Below, in pieces: positions 7,917 through 17,294 of a stretch of 64,000 bases of DNA; position 1 is the stretch's first letter; every line of letters begins with the position of its first letter. Location of the stretch: assembly GCF_963677685.1 (NCBI RefSeq), contig NZ_OY782185.1, forward strand, positions 62,001 through 126,000. The letters run 5' to 3'. The notes beneath the pieces are model-generated. The model searched no databases. It was not told the DNA's origin and saw only the letters and a program-made list of their open reading frames with translations. The DNA comes from an uncultured Bacteroides sp. (GTDB taxonomy: Bacteria > Bacteroidota > Bacteroidia > Bacteroidales > Bacteroidaceae). The position numbers and the translations under genes are program-made.

Positions 7917-8783
7917 ATGGCACGAACTAAAAAACCAACTGTCGCTCTTATCTACGACTTTGACGGAACACTTTCTCCTGGCAACATGCAAGAATATGGA
8001 TTTATCCAAGCTGCGGGGCTTGATGCTCATGAATTTTGGAGTAAAAATACGAAAATGAAAGAGAATCAAGATGCAAGCGAAATTTTGTGTTACATGAAAT
8101 TAATGATTGATGAAGCTCGTCATAAAGGGTTAGAACTTTCGAAGAAATCATTGAAACAATACGGAAAGGATGTAGAGCTATTTATCGGTGTTCATGAATG
8201 GTTCGGCCTTATAACAAAATATGGTGAAGAAAAGGGTGTCAAGATTGAACACTATATAAACTCTTCTGGGTTAAAAGAGATAATAGAAGGTACTCCTATT
8301 GCTCGTGAGTTTAAAAGAATATACGCTTGCTCATTTTATTATTCACCTGATGGCGCTGCCGAATGGCCTGCAGTTGCTGTTGATTTTACTGCAAAGACTC
8401 AATTTTTATTTATGATTAATAAAGGAATTGAGTTTGTGAAAGACAATAAGAAAGTCAACGAATTCAAACCCGATATTGATCGCCCCGTTCCATTTAAAAA
8501 TATGATCTACTTTGGAGATGGAGAAACCGATGTACCATGTATGAAATTAATCAAACAACAAGGCGGAAAATCAATTGCAGTATTTAATCCGAAAATAAGA
8601 GCAAAAAAAACTTCTGCGGAAAAATTGATTGCAGAAAACAGAGTGAATTTTGTGTGCCCTGCTGATTATTCAAAAGACAGCGAAATATATAATGTTGTCA
8701 CTACTATTATAGATAAAATTAAAAGCGATTACGAATTTAAAAAATTGCTTTTAATTCATGAAAAAAAAGGTAAAAAGAAATAA
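7917..8783 (+). CDS. HAD-superfamily hydrolase
   Basis: The 288-residue protein has HAD motif I IYDFDGTLS with both aspartates, at about residues 13-20, and motif III/IV region YFGDGETDVPC at about residues 198-210, typical of HAD phosphatases. The cap region between them is helical. It probably hydrolyses a small phosphorylated compound in the cytoplasm; the substrate cannot be read from sequence. It starts 6 nt after the phosphatase-like gene. The tail is lysine-rich (KKGKKK). A fossil of hsdR begins at its stop codon, showing that this gene block joins old restriction DNA. Confidence 0.85.
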   Translation: MARTKKPTVALIYDFDGTLSPGNMQEYGFIQAAGLDAHEFWSKNTKMKENQDASEILCYMKLMIDEARHKGLELSKKSLKQYGKDVELFIGVHEWFGLITKYGEEKGVKIEHYINSSGLKEIIEGTPIAREFKRIYACSFYYSPDGAAEWPAVAVDFTAKTQFLFMINKGIEFVKDNKKVNEFKPDIDRPVPFKNMIYFGDGETDVPCMKLIKQQGGKSIAVFNPKIRAKKTSAEKLIAENRVNFVCPADYSKDSEIYNVVTTIIDKIKSDYEFKKLLLIHEKKGKKK

Positions 8784-8961
8784 ATATCTCATTCAGAGAA
8801 GAACACATAAGTCAAGATCCTTGCGTTACAGCTATTGCAGAAACTTGGCTACACCTACCTCTCATAAGAAAAGATATTAGAGCTTTGTGGCGGCAAAACC
8901 ACCAATATATTGTTGAAACTGTGTTACATAAGCAATTGCAGGAAATCAACTCTAAAATCTA
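8782..8961 (+). pseudogene. hsdR 5' end, decayed copy
   Basis: These 180 bases align at nucleotide level with codons 2-62 of the intact hsdR (10220-10406): both share CTTGG/TTGGGCTACAC, GGCGGCAAAACCACCAAT-type and GAAATCAACTCTAA-type stretches. Small indels shift the frame. The alignment stops near 8961. It is a relic of another hsdR lying directly behind the HAD gene. Confidence 0.8.
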
Positions 8962-8968
8962 GTTGATA

Positions 8969-9045
8969 GGTGGTCAAGTGGGTGATCAAGTAACAGAAAC
9001 AAGAAGAAATTATTAGAGTTTATTATTCAATATCCTAAATATTAG
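8969..9045 (+). pseudogene. Tail of an AlbA_2/Fic-type regulator, frameshifted
   Basis: One frame reads GGQVGDQVTE and, after a one-base shift, another reads NKKKLLEFIIQYPKY and stops at 9045. The GGQVxxQV repeat followed by a KLLEFI helix is typical of the C-terminus of putative DNA-binding proteins of the AlbA_2 (divergent AAA_4) or Fic type. Only this scrap remains. Confidence 0.5.
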
Positions 9046-9053
9046 TAGAAACA

Positions 9054-10181
9054 ATGGAAGAAAACAAAATAAGACGACAAGGATATGACGATTCATTGCC
9101 AAATGTAATCCCACAAGATTGGGCTACTAAACACATTACTAGCTTTAGTGAATTATCTGTTATCATAAAACAGACTCACGAAACGACTCAGACAGCAGCA
9201 ATAAAAGCAATTAATAGAATTTCAACTCTTCGTAATTGGTTGATAGGTTATTATATTATAGAATTTGAGCAAAACGGTAAAGACCGGGCTGCCTATGGAG
9301 ATAGATTACTAAAACGGTTAGAAGAGTCCGTAGCCACTAAAGGGTTGAATGAAACACTCTTTAAAGTTTCACGTATCTTTTACAGAGATTATCCACAAAT
9401 TCGCGAGTTAGTTTCTATTGAAGAACAGAATCCAATAAGTGCGATGCCGTCGCACGAATTCAAAACATCGGCATCAACACTCATTAGCTCTCTTTCTTTT
9501 TCACATATACGAGAAATGCTGACCATCGAAGATCCGCTCGCTCGCTACTTCTATGAAACAGAATGTATAAAGTGTTGCTGGAGCGTAAAGGAGTTACGCA
9601 GACAGATTTCATCTAACCTATTTACTCGCTGTGGAATTAGCAAGAATCCGGAAGAATTAATGATGACTTTACAAAACCAAAACTACAATATAAAGGACGA
9701 TATCAAACAGCCTTTTACTTTTGAATTTTTAGGATTGTCGACTAAAAGCATAGTGACAGAAAGAGATTTAGAACAATCTTTAATAGATCATCTACAAGAT
9801 TTCTTATTAGAGCTTGGCAAAGGCTTTTGTTTTGAAGCTAGGCAGAAGAGAATAATCATCGATGATGAATACTATTTTACTGATTTAGTATTCTATCACC
9901 GCCTCCTACATTGTAACGTAATCATAGAGTTGAAGAATGATGAATTCCACCATGAATATTTGGGGCAACTGAATGCTTATGTTTCTTATTATAAAGAGAA
10001 CGAAATGCGGGAGGGTGATAATTTACCGATAGGGATATTATTATGTACACGCAAAGGCGAAAAAATGGTGGAATATGCTATTGCCGGAATGGATAACCAT
10101 TTATTTGTTTCTACCTATTTGCTTCAATTACCTGATAAAAGTACCTTGAAAAATTTCTTATTAGACCAAATCAATCATTGA
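9054..10181 (+). CDS. YhcG/DUF1016-family nuclease (intact)
   Basis: The 375-residue protein has an N-terminal helical DUF1016 domain (AAIKAINRISTLRNWLIGYY, then YGDRLLKRLEES) and a C-terminal PD-(D/E)xK-like nuclease domain. The nuclease domain is FTDLVFYHRLLHCNVIIELK, with D, E and K all present, followed by LGQLNAYVSYY. Members often sit in type I restriction operons. It lies 36 nt upstream of hsdR. A truncated paralogue lacking the lysine lies at 2513-3004. The exact cellular role is not established by sequence. Confidence 0.88.
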   Translation: MEENKIRRQGYDDSLPNVIPQDWATKHITSFSELSVIIKQTHETTQTAAIKAINRISTLRNWLIGYYIIEFEQNGKDRAAYGDRLLKRLEESVATKGLNETLFKVSRIFYRDYPQIRELVSIEEQNPISAMPSHEFKTSASTLISSLSFSHIREMLTIEDPLARYFYETECIKCCWSVKELRRQISSNLFTRCGISKNPEELMMTLQNQNYNIKDDIKQPFTFEFLGLSTKSIVTERDLEQSLIDHLQDFLLELGKGFCFEARQKRIIIDDEYYFTDLVFYHRLLHCNVIIELKNDEFHHEYLGQLNAYVSYYKENEMREGDNLPIGILLCTRKGEKMVEYAIAGMDNHLFVSTYLLQLPDKSTLKNFLLDQINH

Positions 10182-10216
10182 GAGATATAACGCTCTATAA
10201 ATAAGCTATTAGAATT

Positions 10217-13200
10217 ATGAACAACATCTCCTTCAAAGAAAACCACATAAGCCAAATCCCTGCACTACAGTTATTGCAGAAATTGGGCTACACTTACATC
10301 TCACAAGAAAAGGCGCTAGAACTTCGTGGTGGCAAGACCACCAATGTGCTACTGGAAGCAGTTTTGCGCAAACAATTACAAGAGATCAATTCTAAGATTC
10401 AGGTGAGCGGAACAAAAACATCCTTTTTCTCTTCTCAAAACATTGAGAATGGAGTGGTAGCTATGCGCAATATTGCAATGGATGAGGGTTATATCTCCGC
10501 TAATGAAACGGTTTACAATCTTTTGACGTATGGCAAAGCATTGGAGCAAAGCGTAGATGGTGATAAAAAAAGCTATAACCTTCAATACATTGATTGGAAA
10601 CATCCTGAACGGAATATTTTTCACGTTACAGAGGAATTTGCAGTTTGCCGTGCAGGCACGACAAATGCCTATATACCGGATATTGTTCTGTTTGTTAACG
10701 GCATTCCTTTAGTGGTTATTGAGTGTAAACGCCCGGATATCAAAGACTCTTTAGAACAAGCTATCTCGCAACATTTACGTAATCAGAAAGAAGATGGTAT
10801 ACGTGGGTTATATATGTATTCGGCTTTGCTTCTGAGTATTGCTACTTCGTTTGCTTCGTATGCTACAACAGGCACACCAGAAAAGTTCTGGGCCAAATGG
10901 AGAGAGCAGTTTAGCAGCAAAGAAGAAGAGGTAGCCCATCAATCGGAATTATATAAGTTGGTGAACCAGCCACTAAAAGAAGAACAGTACAAGAAGCTTT
11001 TTACATCCCGTTATCATTATGTAGAAGAACATTTCAGAGAGATGGGAAAAGCTGCGATATCTCCTACTCTACAAGATGAATATCTGTATTGTTTATGCCA
11101 TCCGAAGCGTTTACTGGAAATCATTTTCAACTTCACTCTTTATGACAATGGTATAAAAAAGGTGGCACGCTATCAACAATTCTTTGCCGTAAAAAAAACA
11201 ATGGATAGAATACGTACAATAGAAAAAGGCAAAAGAAAAGGTGGTGTAATCTGGCACACACAAGGAAGCGGAAAATCATTGACCATGGTCATGTTGGCAC
11301 AAGCTATTGTTTTAGATAAGTCTATTCAGAATCCAAAGATTGTATTGGTAACCGACCGGACAGATCTGGATAGGCAAATAACAGGTACTTTTAAGAAATG
11401 CGGCACGTATGCACTAAATGCTAAAACGGGTGCAAACTTGGTAGAATTATTGGAGAGTACAACAGATGCTGTAATCACAACCGTCATTAATAAGTTTGAA
11501 ACAGCAGTTCGTCGCATAAAAAAACCATTGGAAAGCCACAATATATTTATCCTTATTGATGAAGCGCATCGTAGTCAGTATGGAGAAATGGCCATAAAAA
11601 TGGAACAGACCCTCCCTAACGCTTGCTGCATTGCTATGACCGGTACGCCTTTGATGAAAAAGGAGAAAAGTACCGCTCTCAAATTCGGCGGGATGATAAG
11701 ACCTGTCTATACTGTGGATCAAGCGGTAAAAGATGGTGCGGTAGTTCCTTTGCTATATGAAGGACGCATTGTCCCTCAAACGGTTCATGAAAATGCAATC
11801 GATAATTATTTCAATATGGTTTGTGAACCGTTGACTGATTATCAGCAGGTTGATTTAAAAAAGAAATTCAGCCGAGCCGAGCAACTCAATGAAGCTGAAC
11901 AACGCATTTATGCTATCGCTTGGGATATATCACGTCACTTTAGAGACAACTGGCAAGGAACAAAATTTAAAGGTCAGTTGGTCTGCCCCAAAAAGCGTGT
12001 AGCCATTAAGTACAAAGAATTTTTAGATGAAATAGGTATCGTCTCTACCGAGGTACTTATCACCTCTCCAGATGACCGTGAAGGAGAAGATACTGCCTAT
12101 GGAGATACAGAAAGTATGGAAAAGGCTTTTTGGAAGAAAATGATGGATGAACACGGAACACCTAGAAAGTACGAAACAAACCTTATCAACCGTTTCAAGA
12201 ATGCTAATTCTCCGGAGATAATGATTGTGGTAGATAAGTTGCTCACGGGATTTGATGAACCAAAGAATACAGTGATGTATTTAGATAAGAATCTAAGAAA
12301 TCACACATTGCTTCAGGCGGTTGCTCGTGTTAACAGAGTCTGCGATGACAAAGAGTTTGGATATATTATCGACTATTATGGTGTGCTAAGTAAATTAAAT
12401 GATGCTTTCGATTTATACGCTGACTATGATTCTGAAGAGATTGCTGATATACAGCAAACAATGATTGATATTAAAGAAGAAATAGCCCAATTGCCACAAT
12501 TATACTCTGATTTATGGAGTATATTTAAAGAGATTCCAAACAAACGGGATCTTGAAGCGTACAGCCAGTTACTTCGCTATGAAGACAAGCGCCAAAACTT
12601 TTATGAAAAGCTCACAGCTTTTGCCAGTTGTTTGAAGATAGCTCTTTCTTCTGCGGCTTTTCATAAAGAGACCAGTGAGGCAGATATCTGCAAATACAAA
12701 GATGATCTTACTCTGTTCTTAAAATTAAGAAGTGCCGTTCAGGAGCGTTACTCGGATGCTATTAATTATAAACAATTTGAAGGGCAAATTCAAAAACTGA
12801 TCAACACTCATATTGAAAGTGGAGAGGTGAAAACTATTACTGAATTGGTAAACGTATTTGATAAAGAAAAATTTGAAGCTGAAGTAGAGAAAATTACAGG
12901 AAAGGCAGCCAAGGCTGATACCATTGCTTCGAGAACAACCAAGTATATTAATGAAAAAATGGAAACAGATCCTGCTTTTTATAAAAAGTTCTCGGAGATG
13001 CTGAAAGAAACTATTGCGGATTATGAACAAGGACGTATAGATGAGGCTGAATATTTGAAACGAGTGATGAAACATAAAGAGGAAGTGTTAGCCCATACGG
13101 ATAATGAAATACCACAAAAACTGATCGACAATAATGTGGGCAAAGCTTTCTTCGGCTTAAGTCTGGAAGTATATAAATCCATTCAACTAGAAGCAAACAA

Positions 13201-13438
13201 AACTGTAGACTGGAAACAGGTAGCCTTAGAAACTTCATTAGCTTTCGATACAATCATTAAACCTAGGGTTATTATAGATTGGCAAACAAATCTGACATTG
13301 ATTGGACAAATAAAAATAGAATTGGAAGATTTTCTTATCGATGAAGTTAAACGTAAATATGATCTTCAATTGACGTTTGAAGATATGGATACTATCATTG
13401 ACAAATGCGTGGATGTTGCTAAATTGTGGTACAAATAA
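10217..13438 (+). CDS. hsdR: Type I restriction endonuclease subunit HsdR
   Basis: HsdR is the ATP-driven translocase and nuclease of the type I complex. The 1073-residue protein has the N-terminal RecB-like nuclease (PDIVLFVNGIPLVVIECK, catalytic D, E, K at about residues 150-170), Walker A HTQGSGKS at about residue 345, Walker B DEAH near residue 447, and MTGTPL. It also has the helicase C-lobe LTGFDEP and QAVARVNR. The length and motif order are normal. Its stop TAA overlaps the start of the next gene (TAATG), which suggests translational coupling. It lies far from hsdM because a six-gene block intervenes. Confidence 0.95.
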   Translation: MNNISFKENHISQIPALQLLQKLGYTYISQEKALELRGGKTTNVLLEAVLRKQLQEINSKIQVSGTKTSFFSSQNIENGVVAMRNIAMDEGYISANETVYNLLTYGKALEQSVDGDKKSYNLQYIDWKHPERNIFHVTEEFAVCRAGTTNAYIPDIVLFVNGIPLVVIECKRPDIKDSLEQAISQHLRNQKEDGIRGLYMYSALLLSIATSFASYATTGTPEKFWAKWREQFSSKEEEVAHQSELYKLVNQPLKEEQYKKLFTSRYHYVEEHFREMGKAAISPTLQDEYLYCLCHPKRLLEIIFNFTLYDNGIKKVARYQQFFAVKKTMDRIRTIEKGKRKGGVIWHTQGSGKSLTMVMLAQAIVLDKSIQNPKIVLVTDRTDLDRQITGTFKKCGTYALNAKTGANLVELLESTTDAVITTVINKFETAVRRIKKPLESHNIFILIDEAHRSQYGEMAIKMEQTLPNACCIAMTGTPLMKKEKSTALKFGGMIRPVYTVDQAVKDGAVVPLLYEGRIVPQTVHENAIDNYFNMVCEPLTDYQQVDLKKKFSRAEQLNEAEQRIYAIAWDISRHFRDNWQGTKFKGQLVCPKKRVAIKYKEFLDEIGIVSTEVLITSPDDREGEDTAYGDTESMEKAFWKKMMDEHGTPRKYETNLINRFKNANSPEIMIVVDKLLTGFDEPKNTVMYLDKNLRNHTLLQAVARVNRVCDDKEFGYIIDYYGVLSKLNDAFDLYADYDSEEIADIQQTMIDIKEEIAQLPQLYSDLWSIFKEIPNKRDLEAYSQLLRYEDKRQNFYEKLTAFASCLKIALSSAAFHKETSEADICKYKDDLTLFLKLRSAVQERYSDAINYKQFEGQIQKLINTHIESGEVKTITELVNVFDKEKFEAEVEKITGKAAKADTIASRTTKYINEKMETDPAFYKKFSEMLKETIADYEQGRIDEAEYLKRVMKHKEEVLAHTDNEIPQKLIDNNVGKAFFGLSLEVYKSIQLEANKTVDWKQVALETSLAFDTIIKPRVIIDWQTNLTLIGQIKIELEDFLIDEVKRKYDLQLTFEDMDTIIDKCVDVAKLWYK

Positions 13439-14133
13439 TGGAGAATACAATTAATTATGGTACCTCCCAGATAACATTCAATGTTCAATATTCAAATAGG
13501 AAGACCTTAACTATTGCCGTTTGCCCTAATGGGAATGTAATAGTAAAGGCACCTGACTGTACAAGCATTGAAGCGGTTAAAGACAAAGTGCATAAACGAG
13601 CTTCTTGGATTATCAAACAGCAACATTTTTTCAAGTCTTTTGGAGAGAGAATGCCGGAACGACAATTCATCAGTGGAGAATCTCATTTGTATTTGGGCCG
13701 TCAATACCTCTTGCGAGTTACAATAGGAGAGCCTGATAGCATAAAATACAAAGGACGCTATTTTGAAATAGTTTGTTCACGCAAGGCTAAGGCTAAAGAT
13801 TTAATGAATGAGTGGTATCGTGTACATGCAAAAATGAAGTTCGCAGAAATTGCGGAACCAATTCTTCAACGTTTTCAGCGATACAATGTAGCGCCAACTG
13901 CTCTTTATATTCAGGAAATGAATAATCGATGGGGCAGTTGCACCAACAAAGGAAAGATTATTCTCAATACAGAACTCATTAAAGCGGCGCGCCCTTGCAT
14001 AGAGTATGTTATCACTCACGAACTTTGCCACCTCATACATAGAAATCACACAAAAGCTTTTTATGAGCTATTGTCTATGGAGATGCCAGATTGGGAAAAG
14101 TGGAAGAATAAATTAGAGCAGACATTAATATAA
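13438..14133 (+). CDS. YgjP-like zinc metalloprotease (DUF45)
   Basis: The start chosen is the ATG at 13438, which overlaps the hsdR stop, and gives 231 residues. The C-terminal half contains NNRWGSC, a hallmark of YgjP/SprT-like proteins. The zinc motif HELCH is at about residues 193-197, followed by HRNHTKAFY supplying a further ligand. The N-terminal half is a beta-rich domain with LYLGRQYLLRV. These proteins commonly end type I restriction operons; their substrate there is unknown. A cytoplasmic location is expected. Confidence 0.88.
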   Translation: MENTINYGTSQITFNVQYSNRKTLTIAVCPNGNVIVKAPDCTSIEAVKDKVHKRASWIIKQQHFFKSFGERMPERQFISGESHLYLGRQYLLRVTIGEPDSIKYKGRYFEIVCSRKAKAKDLMNEWYRVHAKMKFAEIAEPILQRFQRYNVAPTALYIQEMNNRWGSCTNKGKIILNTELIKAARPCIEYVITHELCHLIHRNHTKAFYELLSMEMPDWEKWKNKLEQTLI

Positions 14134-14170
14134 ACGGAATACTAGATACTCATAAAACTGATTAATAACA

Positions 14171-14998
14171 ATGGGGAAAACAGTAACAACATATCTAATA
14201 GATAGCGATCCTAAAGGAGCGCAATACGTATTCATCAGCAACAAGATCTGCCAGATGTTTATTATCCCAAGATCTGATCTTTCCATCCTTAATAAAAGGA
14301 GCGACTTGCAGACTCCAGCATTCTATATTCTTTTAGGTGAAGATGAAACGACAAAGCCCAAAGCCTATATTGGAGAAACAGAAAACTTCAGAGAACGAGT
14401 TAAAGATCACGATTATAAAAAAACATTTTGGCAAAGGGCATTAGTTTTTATTTCTAAAGATAGTGCAATGACAAAAGCTGATGTACAATACTTAGAATAT
14501 TTGGCTATACCAATGGCAAAGAAAGCCAAACATTATTCTTTGGATGAAAATAAACAAACACCAAATGCTCCGAATCTTCCTGAATATCAGAAAGATAATA
14601 TGAATGAGTTCTTTGAAGATATAATGTTCTTAGTCTCATTTATTGGTTGCAACATCTTTGATATAATCAAACAAAAAGATAAGCACCTTTTTTACACAAC
14701 AGGTAGAGGATGCAATGCAAAAGGATTTTACGATGCATCAGGATTTACTGTTCTAAAAGAAAGCATTATTGCCAAAGATTCCGTTCCATCATTGCATTGG
14801 AGAGAGAAACGGGCAAAGTTGCTTAAAGAGTATACTAAAGAGAAAGGCGATCAATTGGTTCTTGAATCTGATAAGATATTCGCCAGTCCAAGTACCGCCG
14901 CTGACTTTTGCATTGGTAGCAGCAATAATGGATGGATCGTTTGGAAAGATGAAAAAGGACAAACTCTTGATGCTATTTATCGAAAACAGTTAGAGTAA
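14171..14998 (+). CDS. GIY-YIG nuclease family protein with DUF4357
   Basis: The 275-residue protein has FYILLGE...KAYIGETENFRERVKDH at about residues 55-85, matching a GIY-YIG core (YIL, YIG and following Arg). It also has a C-terminal DUF4357-like segment, FASPSTAADFCIGSSNNGW. An intermediate GCNAKGFYDASGFTVLKES block is typical of this architecture. It begins 38 nt after the metalloprotease and closes the restriction island. It is probably a DNA-acting accessory protein; activity cannot be shown from sequence. Confidence 0.8.
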   Translation: MGKTVTTYLIDSDPKGAQYVFISNKICQMFIIPRSDLSILNKRSDLQTPAFYILLGEDETTKPKAYIGETENFRERVKDHDYKKTFWQRALVFISKDSAMTKADVQYLEYLAIPMAKKAKHYSLDENKQTPNAPNLPEYQKDNMNEFFEDIMFLVSFIGCNIFDIIKQKDKHLFYTTGRGCNAKGFYDASGFTVLKESIIAKDSVPSLHWREKRAKLLKEYTKEKGDQLVLESDKIFASPSTAADFCIGSSNNGWIVWKDEKGQTLDAIYRKQLE

Positions 14999-15140
14999 TA
15001 CAGTGCCGAAATTAAATGAGTACATATTTCCATTATCGCTTCTGATGTACTAAAAATCAGCAATATGTACAACTTGACGCTAATTATTTTGATAACTTGT
15101 TAAGTTCGCCTATATATAAATAACTAAAACAATAACAGTT

Positions 15141-15326
15141 ATGAAAGAAAGTTCTTGTAAAAACTGCTCACTAAGAGCAAAGTTCGACAGAAATCCCCAA
15201 TCATTATTGGGACGCTTTTGGCGCTGGCATATCAACTTCTGCCCGGGGTGGAAGGGTTATTTCACTTCGCTTTCTTCTGAAGAACAAGAAAAATTAAGAA
15301 AGAAGTATCACTTTAAAAAGTACTAA
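15141..15326 (+). CDS. Small cysteine-containing conserved protein
   Basis: The 61-residue protein reads MKESSCKNCSLRAKFDRNPQ and then GRFWRWHINFCPGWKGY. The CxxC near the start and a third Cys at about residue 38 could bind a metal, but this is inference. I have seen similar small proteins in Bacteroides but know no function. It stands alone between the GIY-YIG gene and the HAD gene. Confidence 0.7.
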   Translation: MKESSCKNCSLRAKFDRNPQSLLGRFWRWHINFCPGWKGYFTSLSSEEQEKLRKKYHFKKY

Positions 15327-15563
15327 GCTTCTTATGTAGTACAAATCATTTTTAGCAGTTATTACGCAGAAAATCGGGATTAAGCCAAATATCTGCGTAG
15401 AATTTACTATGTTTGACCGCAAAACATGGGCTTATACAAGATGTTCAGCCCTTTATTAAGTATCAAGAGGGCTTGGGAAATATGGTCAAACGATTATTTT
15501 GCTAGCCAATATGATTATTTTCAAAACTTAACAACTATAACTATTAATACGAAAGATTTTATC

Positions 15564-16241
15564 ATGAAACAAGGAGGAGTCATTTTTGACTTTAATGGAA
15601 CATTATTCTGGGATTCTGAATATCAGGAATCTTCTTGGGATGAGTATTTAAAGATGCAAAACATCAAACTGACGAAACAACAGAAAAGAGAATACATCCA
15701 CGGGCGAAATGGGAAAGATACTTTCGAAATTTTATTCAATCGCAAATTGAATGATTCGGAAGTGAATCAATTTATTGAAGAAAAAGAGATTCTGTATAGA
15801 AAAGAATGTCTTAAACATAAGATGGAACTTGCTCCTGGAGTAAAACCTCTTCTAGAATATTTGAAAGCTGAAAAAATACCGATGGCAATAGCAACTGCAG
15901 CGGGAAAAACAAATGTGGATTTTTTTATTGAAAAATTTAATTTGCTCACTTATTTCAAGCGAGAGCATATTATTTATGATGATGGCTCAATAAAAGGGAA
16001 ACCTAATCCGGATTTATTTGAAAAAGCAATTAATCGATTAGGTGTGGATAAAGAAAATTCAATCATTTTTGAAGATTCATATTCAGGGATACATGCGGCT
16101 ATCAACAGCAAAGTGGGGACTGTCATTATCGTAAAGTCCACTGATGAAAACTTTGAATCATTCAATTTACCTATAATAAAGCACTTTGATGAGTTTGATA
16201 AAAATATCCTTAAAAACATTGGGACTACCAACCCTATGTAA
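15564..16241 (+). CDS. HAD-superfamily hydrolase, beta-phosphoglucomutase-like
   Basis: The start at ATG 15564 gives 225 residues; an upstream in-frame ATG at 15426 would add 46 residues with no homology to the fold. Motif I reads IFDFNGTL, so the nucleophile Asp is kept but the second Asp, the general acid/base of most members, is Asn. Motif II lies at IAIATAAGKTN, motif III lysine at GSIKGKPNPD, and motif IV at IIFEDSYSGIHAA. The cap is alpha-helical, subfamily I. It is probably a sugar-phosphate phosphatase or mutase. Substrate unknown. Confidence 0.85.
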   Translation: MKQGGVIFDFNGTLFWDSEYQESSWDEYLKMQNIKLTKQQKREYIHGRNGKDTFEILFNRKLNDSEVNQFIEEKEILYRKECLKHKMELAPGVKPLLEYLKAEKIPMAIATAAGKTNVDFFIEKFNLLTYFKREHIIYDDGSIKGKPNPDLFEKAINRLGVDKENSIIFEDSYSGIHAAINSKVGTVIIVKSTDENFESFNLPIIKHFDEFDKNILKNIGTTNPM

Positions 16242-16302
16242 TTTATAATAAACGTTTTAAGCATGTTTTAATAAGAGGAACAAATTAAATTAATGGTATG
16301 AA

Positions 16303-16857
16303 ATGGTAAAGATTGAAACCCCTAGACTCTTACTTCGCCCTATCGAAGAGTCCGATGCACAAGATATTTATGAATATAGTTGTAACCCTAATGTTGGAAT
16401 CACAGCCGGGTGGAAGCCTCATGAAAGTATTGAAGAGACAAAAGAAATCATGGAGCAGATATTCATTAGACAAAAAAACATATTTGGGATTGTACTTAAA
16501 GAATCTAACAAACTGATCGGTACTATCGGATTGATACAGGACCCACGTCGTGAAAACCCCAAAGCCAAGATGATAGGCTATGCACTTGCCCAAGAAGAAT
16601 GGGGAAAGGGACTCATGACCGAAGCGACTAAAGCCGTAATCTCATACGGATTTAATGAAGAATCTTTAGAATTAATTAGCTGTACTTGTTATCCTGACAA
16701 TCAGCGATCTAATCGTGTAATTGAGAAATGCGGATTCCACTATGAAGGTTGTTTCAGACAATGCGAAGTAAGATACGACGGAACATTGATGGATATGAAA
16801 AGCTTCTCCATAACACTTCAAGAGTGGAATAAGCAAAACTCAAATAAAAAAGATTAA
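16303..16857 (+). CDS. GNAT acetyltransferase, RimJ/RimL type
   Basis: The 184-residue protein opens IETPRLLLRPIEESDAQDIY, the RimJ/RimL (Acetyltransf_3) signature. It has the acetyl-CoA loop EEWGKGLMTEA and the C-terminal NQRSNRVIEKCGFHYEG. It would acetylate a protein N-terminus or a small molecule in the cytoplasm. Its stop overlaps the convergent small GNAT gene by 4 nt. Confidence 0.9.
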   Translation: MVKIETPRLLLRPIEESDAQDIYEYSCNPNVGITAGWKPHESIEETKEIMEQIFIRQKNIFGIVLKESNKLIGTIGLIQDPRRENPKAKMIGYALAQEEWGKGLMTEATKAVISYGFNEESLELISCTCYPDNQRSNRVIEKCGFHYEGCFRQCEVRYDGTLMDMKSFSITLQEWNKQNSNKKD

Positions 16858-17156
16858 AGTGCGCAAGTGCCTTCACCTCCATAATCAACGCCGGTTTTTC
16901 CTTTGTATTCTGGATGTCTTTTCAGCCAAGTAACAGCATAGGAGCAGGTAGCCACAGGTGCATAATTATTTTCTAAAGCATAATCATACGCCGCTTTTAC
17001 CAAAGCGGAAGCGATACCTCTACCCCCAATTTCATCCGGAACAATGGTATGGCGAATATCCAATCCACCGTCTACAAGATCATAAGATACATAAGCTGTT
17101 GATCCATCAACAACTACCTCAAAGATCTTTTTTTGCTTGTCATGTGTTATATTCAT
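16854..17156 (-). CDS. Small GNAT-like acetyltransferase (YjdJ type)
   Basis: The 100-residue minus-strand protein has the compact GNAT-like fold. It includes ISYDLVDGGLDIRHTIVPDE-like strands (SYDLVDGGLDIRHTIVPDE), the CoA-binding loop GGRGIASALVKAA and the terminal CSYAVTWLKRHPEYKG. This matches the short YjdJ-type acetyltransferases. It converges on and overlaps the neighbouring GNAT by 4 nt. Confidence 0.88.
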   Translation of the reverse strand: MNITHDKQKKIFEVVVDGSTAYVSYDLVDGGLDIRHTIVPDEIGGRGIASALVKAAYDYALENNYAPVATCSYAVTWLKRHPEYKGKTGVDYGGEGTCAL

Positions 17157-17294
17157 AATCTATCTGTTTTTCTTTAAAGAACAAAGAGGAAGAGAAAAAG
17201 ATTACATTCACGAAATAAAAATAGAGTGAAATAATCTTTAAAAAGGAATGCATTGAAAATCAATATTCATATTTCCAACTATATTTGCTGAGTT

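Noticed and set aside
15426..15563. Upstream in-frame extension of the HAD gene
   Set aside because: The 46 extra residues lie before the HAD fold and match nothing; the ATG at 15564 places motif I at the normal distance from the start.
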